DNA from: Salvia splendens
Taxonomy: Eukaryota > Streptophyta > Magnoliopsida > Lamiales > Lamiaceae
Direction: 5' to 3'
Assembly: GCF_004379255.2 (NCBI RefSeq)
Contig: NC_056040.1
Location: 5,250,257-5,314,256 of the forward strand
Length of the DNA: 64,000 nucleotides
Shown one piece after another: positions 25,327 to 37,100 of this stretch. The position numbers and the translations under genes are program-made. The notes beneath the pieces were generated by a model, which worked only from the letters and a program-made list of their open reading frames with translations, was not told the DNA's origin and did not search any database. Numbering within the stretch: position 1 is the first letter of the stretch; the number at the start of each line of letters is the position of its first letter.

Positions 25327-26319
25327 CAGTGGCGGAGGGAGCAGGAACAATGGGGGTACGAGTGTACCCCCAAAATTTTTTTTTTAGTAGTATTAGGAAG
25401 TGAGCTGTGATTTTGATGGGGGAGAGGGAGAAAGATGAGAACCGAGAGGAGGTAGAGCACGACCGGCGTCGCTCGCCGGCGACGCTATAGCCGGCCGCGA
25501 AGAGTGACGAGAGAGAGAGGTGGAAAGAGGCTTGAGAGAGTTAGGAAGAAGAGGCGTTCTTTTTTTTTCAAAAATCTGATTTTTGTTTTAGTTGGTAGAA
25601 CTAGGGCTCAACTCAAGAAGGGCCTCCTTTTGGGCTAGTTTTTATTTCTTAAATTGTTGGACTATTTTTTATGTGGGCCGATTTGTTTAGAAGAGAAAGG
25701 AGAAGTTTGACCTCTCATTAATTAAAGTATTGGACTCTAAGTGAGGAATGGACTTTTTTTCTATTTGTTGGATAGAAGAGTTATGGTTTGTTTGTTAATT
25801 AAGTTGTTTGGGGTGATTAAATAATTGATCTTATGATTTATTATTTTATTCCTAGTTGAACCTCTCTAGCTTTAACTATTTTACTCTTTTAATTAATTTC
25901 TTAAAGATAGAAACCTAATAGCTTAATGAGTTCTCTCCCAATAGATGTCTTTTACTTCTAAAGTCTCTTTAAAAATAGAGAGTCATAAGTTTTGATGGAA
26001 TGAAGTTATCTTGATCAAACCTTAAACATGGGATGCACCTTATGTATGTTCTTAAGACTAATTGAATCAATATTCTCTTTCAAGAAGGGCGTGTTCGTGG
26101 AGTTTGAATCAATAGTGAATTGTTTTGAAGAAATGAAGACTCGTCGAAAAATAAATTAGATATAATGTAGTTTATTTTTGTATTTTGAAATGTATGACTC
26201 TAAAATTTGTATATTTCAAAATATATTGCTTTTAGTATTAGTTTTTATTTTTGGTATGTTATATAATGATTTATCATATGACTCGCACCCCCGAATATAA
26301 ATTCCTGGATCCGCCACTG
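25327..26319. mobile_element. Non-autonomous hAT-type element, 993 bp
   Basis: The inverted termini CAGTGGCGGA and TCCGCCACTG are flanked by an exact 8-bp duplication CTTCATAA (25319-25326 and 26320-26327), typical of hAT elements. The interior lacks a transposase frame. It includes a GC-rich purine patch at 25440-25560 like that of the LTR at 3.3 kb, which could be captured DNA. Confidence 0.9.
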
Positions 26320-26896
26320 CTTCATAATATATCACCCCTTTTGTGATTAATTTTGATGTGGTCCATGGACCTCGCCTTTCTACTCCACTTTACTATTGGA
26401 CCATGTGATCCATCTTGTTGCATTGTAGTGATGGCCAACCTAGTGTTGTTCTATCATTATTATTTGGATTCAATATTTTCATATGACTACAATAATATAT
26501 CTTGTTGGATTGTTTGATATTTCAACTCATGGGGTTGTTTTAATTTATTGTGTAGTTATGTTATTGTTGACGGTAAAATACCCCAGCTTTACATAAAACT
26601 AGTATCCATCTTCGAAAACTAGTTTAACATCATTTTATCATTACATGAATTTGAAAACTAAAAAAACTAACTTTTCAAAATTTAACATCTAATATTTAAA
26701 ATAAACATGTAGACTACCTATGTATTCATTCCTGAATTTTCTTCCTATTCTCTTTTCTAGAATTCTCTACTTTTTCATATATTATTATATTTATTTGTAG
26801 ATATTTCTATTATAAATTAAATTCAATTTTTTTTATAAAAATAACTTATTATTTATTCAAATACATTTCGTACAATGACCATAGTTCAAAAAAAAA

Positions 26897-26980
26897 GCCG
26901 ACGAAGCACAACTCAATTGATAAAACGTTTTTTCTCCGCCCAATAAGCTAGAGTCTAGAGATTTCAAGTCATCACAGGAA
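26897..26980 (+). repeat. tRNA-like (SINE head) relic
   Basis: The stretch 'gaagcacaactcaattgata' resembles an A-box region and 'agatttcaagtc' (26959-26970) a B box, at about the spacing of a tRNA-derived SINE head. The following sequence has no recognisable body or tail. Confidence 0.35.
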
Positions 26981-27899
26981 TAATGGGGAATCATTATGGA
27001 TAATCTTTTTCGAAAAAATATAAAACATTACAGATTAACTAAATTTCCTAAAGCATAAGAAAATAAGAATGTTTCTCTCTCAAAATATGTACTCATTTTT
27101 ATATGATACTCATTTATAGAGATTTAAAACTAGTTTGAGAAGCCATTATCTCTCTATTATATGTATTGGACATTTATCTTGCCCAATAGTTTCTATATTG
27201 TTTCTTCACAATCACAAGTTCACAACAACTTTTGTCTAACCAATACATGAATGATGAATATATCTGACTCATATTTTCATCTAACTCTACTTTTGATAAA
27301 TTTATGTTTTGACTTTAAATAAATTTCTATATGCTTCAAATACCACTTTACTTATTTATGTATTTAAATAAATACTGAATAGATCGTGATTGATTGTCTA
27401 ATGTAATTTGATATGCCCACCATATTTCATTATGAGAAAATGATTGTGTGCAACAACAGTAGTATTTATATGAGAAGAGACAACATTACCACTTAATATG
27501 TATTTTTAATGTTGGGAAGAGACAATTTTTTTTTGTCATATATGCTTATGAGAAAAATATTAAGTATAAGATATATAAATTAACACTTAAAATAACAATT
27601 GCATTTTATGCATCTTAATATCACATATTATATGAGAAGCCAAACAAGCTTTATAAGTTTAAAATTTTGATTTAATTTAAAATATTTAAAATTCCATCTA
27701 ATTCCATAATTTATTCTATAAACTTAGAACTATTACTTAATTAAGTGGAAATTTATTATTAAAAGTTTCTTAATTTTGATTGACTCATTTAGTTAGATCA
27801 AATTGGAGATTAATTATATAATTGTACTATTAAATATTTTCATTGAGCATAAAAAATGAAAAATACACTTGTGTGTTGACGCTGGAGTTGTGAACATTA
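26981..27899. other. AT-rich intergenic DNA
   Basis: I see no gene, repeat border or RNA here. It ends with the TTA duplicated by the adjoining Harbinger element (27897-27899). Confidence 0.5.
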
Positions 27900-29859
27900 G
27901 AGCATCCGCAGCGGTGCTCGCTGGGACGGACGCCGTTCGTGCCGTTGGCGCGGCAATGCGCTGTCCGTCCGTGCCACCGAACAGGCGATGTGGCACGTTT
28001 CTATTCGCCAACGGATTATCCGTTGGATTTTCTTTTTCTTTTTTTTTTAAAAAATTAAAAATAATACCAAAAAATTTAAAAAAATTCAGATTCCCAAAAA
28101 TATAGCCGTTTTATTACCATTTTTTTGAATTTTTTTTTATTTTTAAAAAATTTTTTGTTAATCCAAAAATCATCTATAAATACACACATTCATCACCCAT
28201 TTTCACATCAAATTATCTCTCATTCATATTTTTTCATACAACTCATCTACATCTTCCTCTCTTACCCAAACCCTCTCTAAAAAATTCAAAAATGGATTTC
28301 ACCAATATCATTGCGGAAGCGGAGCTTGAAGAGCAAGAATACTATGAACAATATCGTGCCGCCTATGAAGCATATGTCGCCGCCACTATCCCCGCCCCTC
28401 CTCCTCGACCAACTAGATCAATTCGCCGCTACATCCCTCATGACCGGGAGGGAGCCAACGAAAGGCTCGTTGCCGACTATTTTTCCTGACCAGCCGCGGT
28501 TTCCGAAAGATTACTTTCGGCGCCATTTTCGCATGTCAAAACGGTTGTTTATGCGTATTGTCAACACATTGTCCGCCCGTGTTGAATACTTTCAATCACG
28601 TAGAGACGCAACCGGTCGGCAAAGTATCTCGGCGTTGCAGAAGTGTACTTGTGCCATCCGACAACTTGCTACTGGGCAAACGACTAACCTCTTCGACAAG
28701 TATTTGCATGTGGGTGAGTTAACTGGAATCCTATGCCTCAAAATTTTTTGCGACAACGTTCGTTCTGCTTTCGGTGAGGAATTCCTTCAGGCACCTACCA
28801 CCGAAGATTGTCAACGGTTGCTTCATCTTCACGAAACAGTCCACGGTTTTCCCGGTATGCCTGGCAGTATTGACTGCATGCATTGGAAGTGGAAGAATTG
28901 CCCGACTGCTTGGAGGGGGCAATACTTAAGCGTCCACAAAGGCGGCGGCCCAGCACTTATCCTTGAAGCGGTCGCCGACTACCGCCTATGGATTTGGCAT
29001 GCATATTTCGGTGTTGCCGGATCCAACAACGACTTGAACGTGCTCTATTCTTCACCCCTCTTCTATGATGTGTTCAATGGTGTAGCACCGACGATCGACT
29101 TCACCATCAACGGAAATGTATACCACATGGATTACTATCTCGCCGATGGTATCTACCCAAGGTGGTCGACTTTCGTGAAGACGCTCAACAACCCGCAAGA
29201 CCCGAGACAGGTTCTTTTTGCGCAGCGTCAAGAGTCTGCGCGGAAAGACGTCGAAAGAGCCTTTGGGGTCCTTCATGCCCGATTCAACAATATGAAGGCC
29301 CCGTCTCGGCTTTGGTTAGTGAAAAATATCGCCGACATCATGTACACGTGTATTATCTTACACAACATGATTATAGCCGACGAAGGACCGATGACGGCTA
29401 GCTTTTACGAAGAGGATGAAGCCGGAAGCTCAAGCGCGAGGTCTCCCCCACGGCGAGGTGTGCATACGACGGTGGGTGAGAGGATCGAAACAAGGCACAC
29501 AATGCGCGATACCCGAACCCACGTTGAGCTACAAGAAGACCTAATCAAACACATTTGGGCGAAATTCGGCCACGAGTAGTGGGTTTTTAAATTTTATAAA
29601 TTTAATTATGTAATTTTTAATTTTTAGGATTTTAATTATGTAATTTTTAATTTTTTGTAATTTGTAATAGTATTCCAGGTATTTTTAATGCATTTTAATA
29701 TTGTGAAAATGTTTTTAATTAAATTGAATAATAGAAAGGTGAGACCCTTTAGCATGTCCTTGCGGAAGAACATGAATGTGGGTGTTGTACTCTTAGCGAA
29801 TAGCAGAGAGTAATGGCCAACATCCATGCTCTTACCAAATAGCATGGATGTGGATGGTT
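27900..29859 (+). mobile_element. PIF/Harbinger-type transposon copy 2, 1960 bp
   Basis: It begins GAGCATCCGCAGCGG and ends GGATGTGGATGGTT (a changed form of the expected GGATGCTC), with TTA duplicated at 27897-27899 and 29860-29862. It has the same architecture as copy 1, in the opposite orientation. The transposase frame is nearly full length with one frameshift. No Myb-like second gene is present. Confidence 0.88.
28292..29579 (+). pseudogene. HARBI1/ALP1-like transposase of copy 2, one frameshift
   Basis: The frame starts at 28292 (MDFTNIIAEAELEEQ) and is interrupted after VADYFS, where an extra T creates TGA at 28487-28489. The remaining frame is open from about 28490 to 29579. Counting in the long frame that opens at 28311, candidate DDE residues are Asp188 (GSIDCMHW), Asp241 (SNNDLNV) and Glu315 (DVERAFGVLHARF). 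HNMI and the acidic C-terminus are typical of the plant family. Compared with copy 1 it lacks the nonsense codon and the 21-bp duplication, so the copies decayed independently. A shorter protein from the internal ATG at 28311 is possible but would have a foreign N-terminus. Confidence 0.9.
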
Positions 29860-29862
29860 TTA

Positions 29863-30656
29863 CAAATTACTATAATGAATGAAATCCCAATTTTGATTTA
29901 AATAGAAGTAAAAATTAAATTCTCTAGTACAAACCTTCATCCACCACGTCACCTCCACATAATATCTAAAATTCACGCTAACTCTATCTTTAATAAAGTT
30001 GGTGGATAAATTATATTGGGATACAAAGAAAAAAAAATTCTAGTAAATAAAAGAGTGGGAAAATGGAAAATAGAAATAGGAAAACGGAAAAAAGAATGCC
30101 TTATTTGTCCTTTTGCGCATACAATCTTGTCTCTCCTAATTTATTTCCCTTACGGTTATGAATTCAAAGCATATGAATACCATTTTTCCTTCTTCTTTCT
30201 CGGTATCTTCTGTTCAACGACAACACAGTATATTTTGCTGGTTATGTATACATTATTTATACATAATCCATCTATTCCATAAAAAAATAGGATATAATAT
30301 GACATGACAATTTAAAAAAATTAGTAAAATTTGAGAGAGTGATAAATTGAAATATCCATATTTTTGTGGACGAGCGAAAATTAAAAGTACATTTATTTTT
30401 ATAAAACGGATGGTATAAAAAGTGAGTGCGATAGTTTATAGTCGCTTAATTAAATTGGAGTACGATCTAATTAATGTAGAAGCATTTATTGATTAGTCAA
30501 AATCAACCGTAAAATCTCAAAGTGTGGGGGTCCGGTTTCTCTACAAATATATCAATGATTGGAGCACAAATTTTGTGCATTATAATTTTATTATAACTAT
30601 GCATTTTTTTATATATTTGCATGATGCATGGAAATATGGAATCTTTTATGTTAATA
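29863..30656. other. Intergenic DNA
   Basis: AT-rich with no supported gene or border. Confidence 0.5.
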
Positions 30657-30758
30657 ATCTCTTTCATCTCATAATAGGAGTCTGATTTTAAGAAATGTAA
30701 AGATTAGCAGATTAGAAAAGTTTAGTGAAATACTTTTTTCTATTAATTTTATAATAAA

Positions 30759-32003
30759 GAGTGAACTACGTAAATGGTCTCTGAACAATGTGTTTTGCAG
30801 GCAAATGGTACCTGAACTTTAAAAATATCATGGGTAGTCCCTCAACTAAGTTGTAATCACGTTCATAGTATTTTTTCACTATTCATAACAATTTTGCACA
30901 AAAAATGCCCCCAATGCATGAAGGGTATTTTTTGACTTTCATATCTAGGTACTGGATATGATATTTTTTCTATCTCTCTCTAATATTGGACATGATATTT
31001 TTTTCTTATAGTTTGAGTACCTAAAATGATATTTTCACTTCACCTTTTTAATCACTTTATATTCAATCATCTCTCTCTCTAAAACTATTACTCCCTCCGT
31101 CCTACAAGAATATACACTATTTCTTTTTTAGTTCATCCCACAAGAATATGCACTTTCTAATTTTGGAAAGTCTTTTCTATCTAATGAGGTGGGATACATT
31201 CTCCACTAACAATACTCTAATTACTTTTTCTCTCTACCTCTCTCTTACTTTACCAATTTTACATTAAAACACGTGCCGAGCCCAAAATACATATTCATTA
31301 GGGACTAAGGGAGTATAAAATAAAAAATTTAAAATGAAAAATACTATGAATTTTTTAAATATATTAATTATAAAAATTAAATTATAATTAATATCAAAAT
31401 AATTTGTAGCTAAATTTATTTTTGATTGTGATTTGATTATTTTTTAATATTAAAAATTAAAATTTTTAATTAGCCCTAAAATTTTAATTTTTAACTTTTA
31501 ATTAAATCAAATTTTTTAATTTTTAATATTAAAAAATAATTGAATCACAATCAAAATTAAAAATAAATTTAGCTATAAGTTATTTTAATAATTAAATTTA
31601 TAATATTAATTTTTATAATTAATATTAAATAATTTCATAGTATTTTTTATTTTAATTTTTTACTTTCTAAAAGTTTTAGAAAAAGAAAGAGGATAACATA
31701 AAGTGATTGAAAAAGTATGATGAAAAATATCATTTCAGGTACTCAAACTATAAGAAAATATCATATTCAATACTAAAGAGAGAGATAGAGAAAAAAAAAT
31801 ATCATATCTAGTACCTAGATATGAAAATCCAAAATTGTCCATCATGCCTTGATGGCATTTTATTGTAAAATTGTGATGAATAGTGAAAAAGTATCATCAA
31901 TGTAATTCTACCATAATTCAGGGACTACCCACGATACTTTTAAAGTTTATGGATCGTTTGTGTGCGAAACGCATAGTTCAAGGACCATTTGCGTAGTTCA
32001 CTC
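30759..32003. mobile_element. Fold-back Mutator-like (MULE-type) element, 1245 bp
   Basis: The termini GAGTGAACTACG and CGTAGTTCACTC are flanked by an exact 9-bp duplication TATAATAAA (30750-30758 and 32004-32012), the TSD size of Mutator-like elements. The inverted repeats extend almost to the centre near 31475: left-arm blocks such as 'gatatttt' and 'tagctaaatttattttt' recur inverted in the right arm. The whole element can therefore form a hairpin of about 0.5 kb per arm, apart from the Stowaway inside the left arm. No transposase is encoded. Confidence 0.9.
31091..31313. mobile_element. Stowaway MITE inside the left arm of the MULE
   Basis: CTCCCTCCGTCC at the left and 'gggactaagggag' at the right, with TA on both sides (31089-31090 and 31314-31315). 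The right arm of the MULE has no counterpart at this point, so this insertion came after the MULE. Confidence 0.88.
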
Positions 32004-32086
32004 TATAATAAAATGTGACTGAAATGAGTTAGTGGAATGTGACATCTACGTACCATTTATGGTCAAAGTGAAATGTGACTCTTATT

Positions 32087-32598
32087 TAGGGCTGGCAAAT
32101 CGTGCGGATTGGTTCGTTATCGGGTCAACCTGATAATGACCCAACCCAATAAGGCCTAACCTGAACCCGACCTGTTACCTTCAAATCCGAACACGACCCG
32201 CACCCGACACGAACCCGTTATCGACACGATATAATATGGGTTGACACGACACGATAACAACCCGAACCTGATATTACACGATTAAAACCTAATATTACAC
32301 GATTAAACCTTAATTTTAACCTAATTTACACAATTAAAATTCATTTTATACTATTTAAACCTAATTTATAAGAAATTAAAAAATTAAAGTAATATATATT
32401 TTTTTAAATAATAATAAAAATAATAATATTATTTCTTAATGGGTTACCCGTATCCGACCCGCATCCGACCCGAAATTATCGGGTTCTTAATGGGTCAACC
32501 CGATAAGGACACGGATCCAATAAGACTTGACCCAAACCCAATAATTTCGTGCGGATTCGTGTCGGATTATCGTGTCGTGTCGAAAATTGCCAGCCCTA
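32087..32598. mobile_element. Non-autonomous hAT-type element, 512 bp
   Basis: TAGGGCTGGCAA and TTGCCAGCCCTA are perfect 12-bp inverted termini. CTCTTATT is duplicated at 32079-32086 and 32599-32606. The subterminal regions are rich in 'acccg/cgggt' words in both orientations, as in the elements at 36097 and 61033. No coding capacity. Confidence 0.93.
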
Positions 32599-32936
32599 CT
32601 CTTATTATAGGACGGACCAAAATGACAAAATATGATTCTTATTGTGGGACGGAAGGAGTATTCGCCTACGTTATGTTAACATGTATATTTCTAAAGGAAT
32701 TGAATAACAACGAAATCTAATTGAAAACTTTGGAAGCCGCCTGAATGAGTATATCTATTACTCCATTCGTCTGGCTAAGGCCCGCAACATAAATTTCCCA
32801 AGATCTAGAAGCAATAACTAGACATTCTTGACACAGCACAACAACACATATAATCCATAAATTCAGGTTTTTGGCCTAATAGGGTTTGTAATTGAATACT
32901 AGAACCCCCGAAAATAGGCTAAACAAAAATACAATA

Positions 32937-33135
32937 CTCAATCCGTCACATAGTAGATGTCACACTTGGAGATTGGCACGAGATTTTAGGAGGTATTGTT
33001 TTGTGTATTAAGTGGAAAGAGAATATAATATATTTATATTAATGTGAGAGAGAACTTTTTCCAAAAAAAAATGTGACGTCTTTTGTGGGACAAACTAAAA
33101 AGGAAAGTGTGACATCTATTATGGGACGGAGGGAG
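32937..33135. mobile_element. Stowaway MITE, 199 bp
   Basis: It starts CTCAATCCGTCACATAG and ends 'atgggacggagggag', with TA at 32935-32936 and 33136-33137. It belongs to the same subfamily as the MITEs at 47458 and 49549 (shared 'gtgggacaaactaaaaagg'). Confidence 0.88.
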
Positions 33136-33663
33136 TACGGTTTTTTAGGCCCGCGATGACATGTGTCAGACCGTCAGTTATTGCAAGCCTAGAGCAAGGG
33201 GTATATCACATTCAAGGTTCAATATTGAAAGCCTAAAACTTTGGCTGATGTATATACTCTAGGCGCCAAATTTGCTTGCTGCAATGCTCAACATTATAGA
33301 TGATCCTTGACATTTGCTCTCACAGAGTCTCATACTCAATTATACCTTTAAATGATTTAGTTACCTATTCAAATTAACCAAATATTGTAAACAAACAACC
33401 AGATCACTACTGCACAATGTATTTATTAATGCATAACTTTTACTTAAACGGTTAAACCTAGAAAAAATTAAAATCAGTCAATCTTTGTATGAATTTATAG
33501 CATACTGCTATTAAATCAAATAAACAAGTGCATATAACAAATATATATACGTGGATTCCTAACCATAGATAAAGAATCGATTAGTCCCCAATTTAACCTA
33601 AAACCTAAAATCTCAATTAAAATTGGTTAAATTTAGATAACATACAAGAAACATGTTTAGTAC

Positions 33664-33726
33664 CCGTTGAGCAGCTGATCCACGATCCGCAACACTAGTT
33701 GCGTCGCGCACAGTAAGATCCTCCAT
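33664..33726 (-). CDS. Short exon-like piece or small ORF, unrecognised
   Basis: From ATG at 33726 the minus strand reads 21 codons (MEDLTVRDATSVADRGSAAQ...) to a GT donor at 33663; without splicing the frame runs on to 37 residues. Composition is richer than the surrounding DNA. No further exon could be joined, so it may be a first exon, a gene fragment or chance. Confidence 0.22.
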
Positions 33727-33814
33727 AAAGTCAGAAAGATGAACATAAAAAATAGACCAGGATTTGGAGGAACAGAAGAGAGGGTAACAGGAAAGGCCGT
33801 TTATTTACAACTTA

Positions 33815-33982
33815 TACCACTATGGTCCACCATTTCAACTCACTAAACACTAATAATTATGTGGGTCTCACTATCCACTAACACTACTTTAATTACCTTT
33901 CTCTTCATCTCCTTTACTTTACCAATCGTGCATTAATTCTCGTGCCATTTCAAATGCCCATATTGTTATTGGACGGAGGGAG
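33815..33982. mobile_element. Stowaway-type MITE, left end unclear
   Basis: The right end 'ttattggacggagggag' before TA (33983-33984) is typical, and the interior ('tggtccaccatttcaactca') is a known Stowaway body. The left terminus has decayed or is lost. Confidence 0.6.
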
Positions 33983-34118
33983 TATTATTTTATTCGTAAC
34001 ATTGGAAGGATTATAGATTTTCTCCTTTAGTAACAATCACCTAAGTTCGTCGTTCTGTAGATGAATTTTCAGCCAAAATTTACAAATTTCAGTTTCATGC
34101 CTGCGTTTTCGATCGATT

Positions 34119-34136
34119 AAGAGTGAACTTTAATTT
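34119..34136. repeat. Left 18-bp target-site duplication of the retrocopy
   Basis: AAGAGTGAACTTTAATTT is identical to 37440-37457. It directly follows the A-rich tail of the retrocopy when read on the minus strand. Confidence 0.85.
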
Positions 34137-37100
34137 ATTTTTATTTTTATTTTTTTTTGTTCAAACTACAAAAATCTAATCATAGAGGAAAGCCATGACC
34201 GGGAAGTATAAAAAGTTTATCCCAAAGGGAGAGGCATTTCTAATCCCCATTCGACCATGAAGTGACATGTTAGTGTCATTATGAAAATGTTATATACATC
34301 ACAAAAATACGTCTGCTACCCTATCTTATATGTACAATTTAACCCTACTCCCCTATTTTATATGTACAATTTAACCCAAAAAGTGGAGTGCATAGCAAGC
34401 AAGTCAGAATCATGCAAAAGTAAGACTTGGTAACACCCGATAAGATAGTGAGTGGCAAGCGCTATATGACAAGGATGGTATGCCTAAATTGAAATAACAG
34501 CTCACAAAAGTTGTCCTGGGTCATTCCATCCAAGTTGCAATTATTAACTATATTTTCAATATAATTGAAATCCATTGTAAGGCGGTTGCTACAATCTGTA
34601 GGCTGTGAATGCAAGAAATGAGATTTCATGTCCATAATCATGTTAGATGTGCCAAGCAAGCTTAAAATAGGATGACTAAACTTCCAGTCATTGCCACCAT
34701 CTTCAAATAAAACAATCTCAAAGAGAGTTTTCAATATTTCATCGACCAGTTCAGGCAATTCTTGGGATGATATGAAGTGCCGGTGAAGTTCAACAGCACC
34801 AGGTGGTGGAATGGTATGGGCTATGGTGATGGCATTAAAATTAAAGGTAGCCAATCCATCAATCGCGTTTGCACACTTAGAGGATATATCAGCATCTACA
34901 TCACTGAGTCCGGCTTTAAGTGAATCGACAATTGTAATGAGGGTTTCAGTCTTACAAAGCAGTATTAAAACCAAGATACGTTTGGTAAATAGAACCCACA
35001 TCAAGTGGAAGTATTTCTTTTTTAACTTCTTACAAGCCAAAATGTTCTGTATTGGAATTAATACGGCTATCTCGAGTATAGTTCTAATTGTTTCAGCCAG
35101 TGCATCATTGGTAGCTTGGTCAAACAACTTAAAGTTGATATATTTCACCAGAAGCACTCCTGATACAAGATTTAAGGAAATGTGCATTCCCCTGTATTTG
35201 GAGCTGCACGTAGCACCCGAACTAACCTTACAGCTTTTGGCATGTGCAAGAAGCACGTGCAAACAACACATATAAAATTTATATGAGTGGGCACTGGGAT
35301 TTTACAAAAACGCAGAGTTTTGTTTAAAATGAGCTCGCCCACAAATTTCAGCACCTGTGCTATCACCTCCGGTATGTCACTCCATTGAAAGATTGTTTTT
35401 TGCATAATTGGCATGCTAGCCGGATAAATCAAGTCAAGGAAAACCTTATAAAGCTCGCCGTTATTTAAAGTCATAGCTATCCCCCTTAGATCTCTCATCA
35501 ACCCAATTAGCATCTTTTTAAATTCACCCATTCGAATTTGTGGTCGCCAAAGTTGTCCAATTTTTTGAGTTCCTCACACAGAGGGAGCATTGAATCCTTG
35601 AGGACGTTACTATCCTTCAGGGATATCGACTGTCCTATAATGTAGTAAAACTCTATCCTATGTCTAGAGTGGATGTGCTTTTGAAGAAAATAGAAATGTT
35701 CTTCAGCTGATTATATAAAGTGAGATCCATTGTGGGCAGCTGGAGTAGTAGATTCCCAGTCGTATACCCCCATGCCAATTCCAAGAACAACCTCAAGGTT
35801 TGTTTGATGATTTCATTGCTCTCCGTATAAACACCGAGGTTTTTAAAGATTTTCAAAATAATAAAGTCCAATAGCGATTGATAATCTTTAAATGAATGAC
35901 GATTTGTCTGAGTATAATCACCCACATAGGATGTCCAGAGATTTTGAAGTAATATGAGCACTACCACATTGAGTGTTCCGAGTGACATGAGTACTGCCTC
36001 ATCCCTAGGAAGTTTTTGTAAACCGCTTTCAACAACCTCTACTAATTGCAAGGCAGGGTATACAAGTTCTGCATCCATTCATGCTTGTGATTCAACTAGG
36101 GATGGAGAATTATACCGAAATACCAGAATTCCGTACCGAAAAAATACCAAAAATATCGATTTTTCGGTATACTGTAGTTTTCGGTACGGTATGATACCGT
36201 ACCGAAAGATTCGGTACGGTAACGGTATTAGATTTCTTATACCGTGGTATACCGAAGATTCGGTATGCCGGTATATACCGGTATACAGAATCATCGATAT
36301 ATACCGACGCTTCGGTATACCGTAGTATACCGGTATACCGACTGATTATTACATATATAAACATATATTTATAGGGGTGATGTATTTATTTTCAACATGT
36401 AAAACACTTGTTATCTATTGGATCGTGTGATCTAATGGTTAGATTAATGTCACGTGTCATCTAATAAAGTAGATTATTAGTCTAATAATGTAACTTAACT
36501 TATAATGTACTATTTTAGTAAAATAATGTAGCCTTTTAGTGTAATAATGTAACTTGACTAATAATGTAGCATTTTAGTCTAATATGTAACTTATCACAAC
36601 CATCAAATTCAATGATCCAAGACTGATATATTTGATGCTTAACACTAAGGAGGTAGTAGGACCTTAACGTTCCTCATATATATATTTATGTTATGTTTAT
36701 ACTAAAATTTAAAAAGAATAACTGTATGAACAAAATTTGATTGTGGTGAAGTTTAATTGTTTTGGACTTTTTGAAATAGTTGAACACTAGAATTATTTTT
36801 TTGAATATTTTGGGTATAATAGATTTTTTTTTCCTGTATAACAGGTACAGTGGTATGTCGTACCGCATTTCGGTATATCGAAAAATTCGGTACGATATCG
36901 GTATGGTGTTTTGTTATACCGGAACTTTCGTACGATATACGGTATGACACTCACAGTACGGTGTACCGTACCGAACCACCCCTAATTCAACACTAGAAGC
37001 TGCATATTGTTTTCTTAAAATAACAGCAACTATATGAACAATCCAAGCAAGCTTGACTTCAAGATCAAGATGAGGAAGCGTGATATGAACTCCTTTCATC

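Larger units (their letters stand above)
30657..32658. mobile_element. Old Stowaway MITE carrying two younger insertions
   Basis: The left end (about 30657, 'ctctttcatctcataatagg') is degenerate. The right end is 'tgtgggacggaaggag' before TA at 32659-32660. When the MULE at 30759-32003 and the hAT at 32087-32598 (with their duplicated target copies) are set aside, the flanks join into an ordinary Stowaway of about 230 bp ('ttttataataaaatgtgactg', 'gtgactcttattatagg'). Confidence 0.75.

Noticed and set aside
34811..35275. 154-codon plus-strand frame
   Set aside because: It is the antisense shadow of the exportin-7 retrocopy and has no resemblance of its own.
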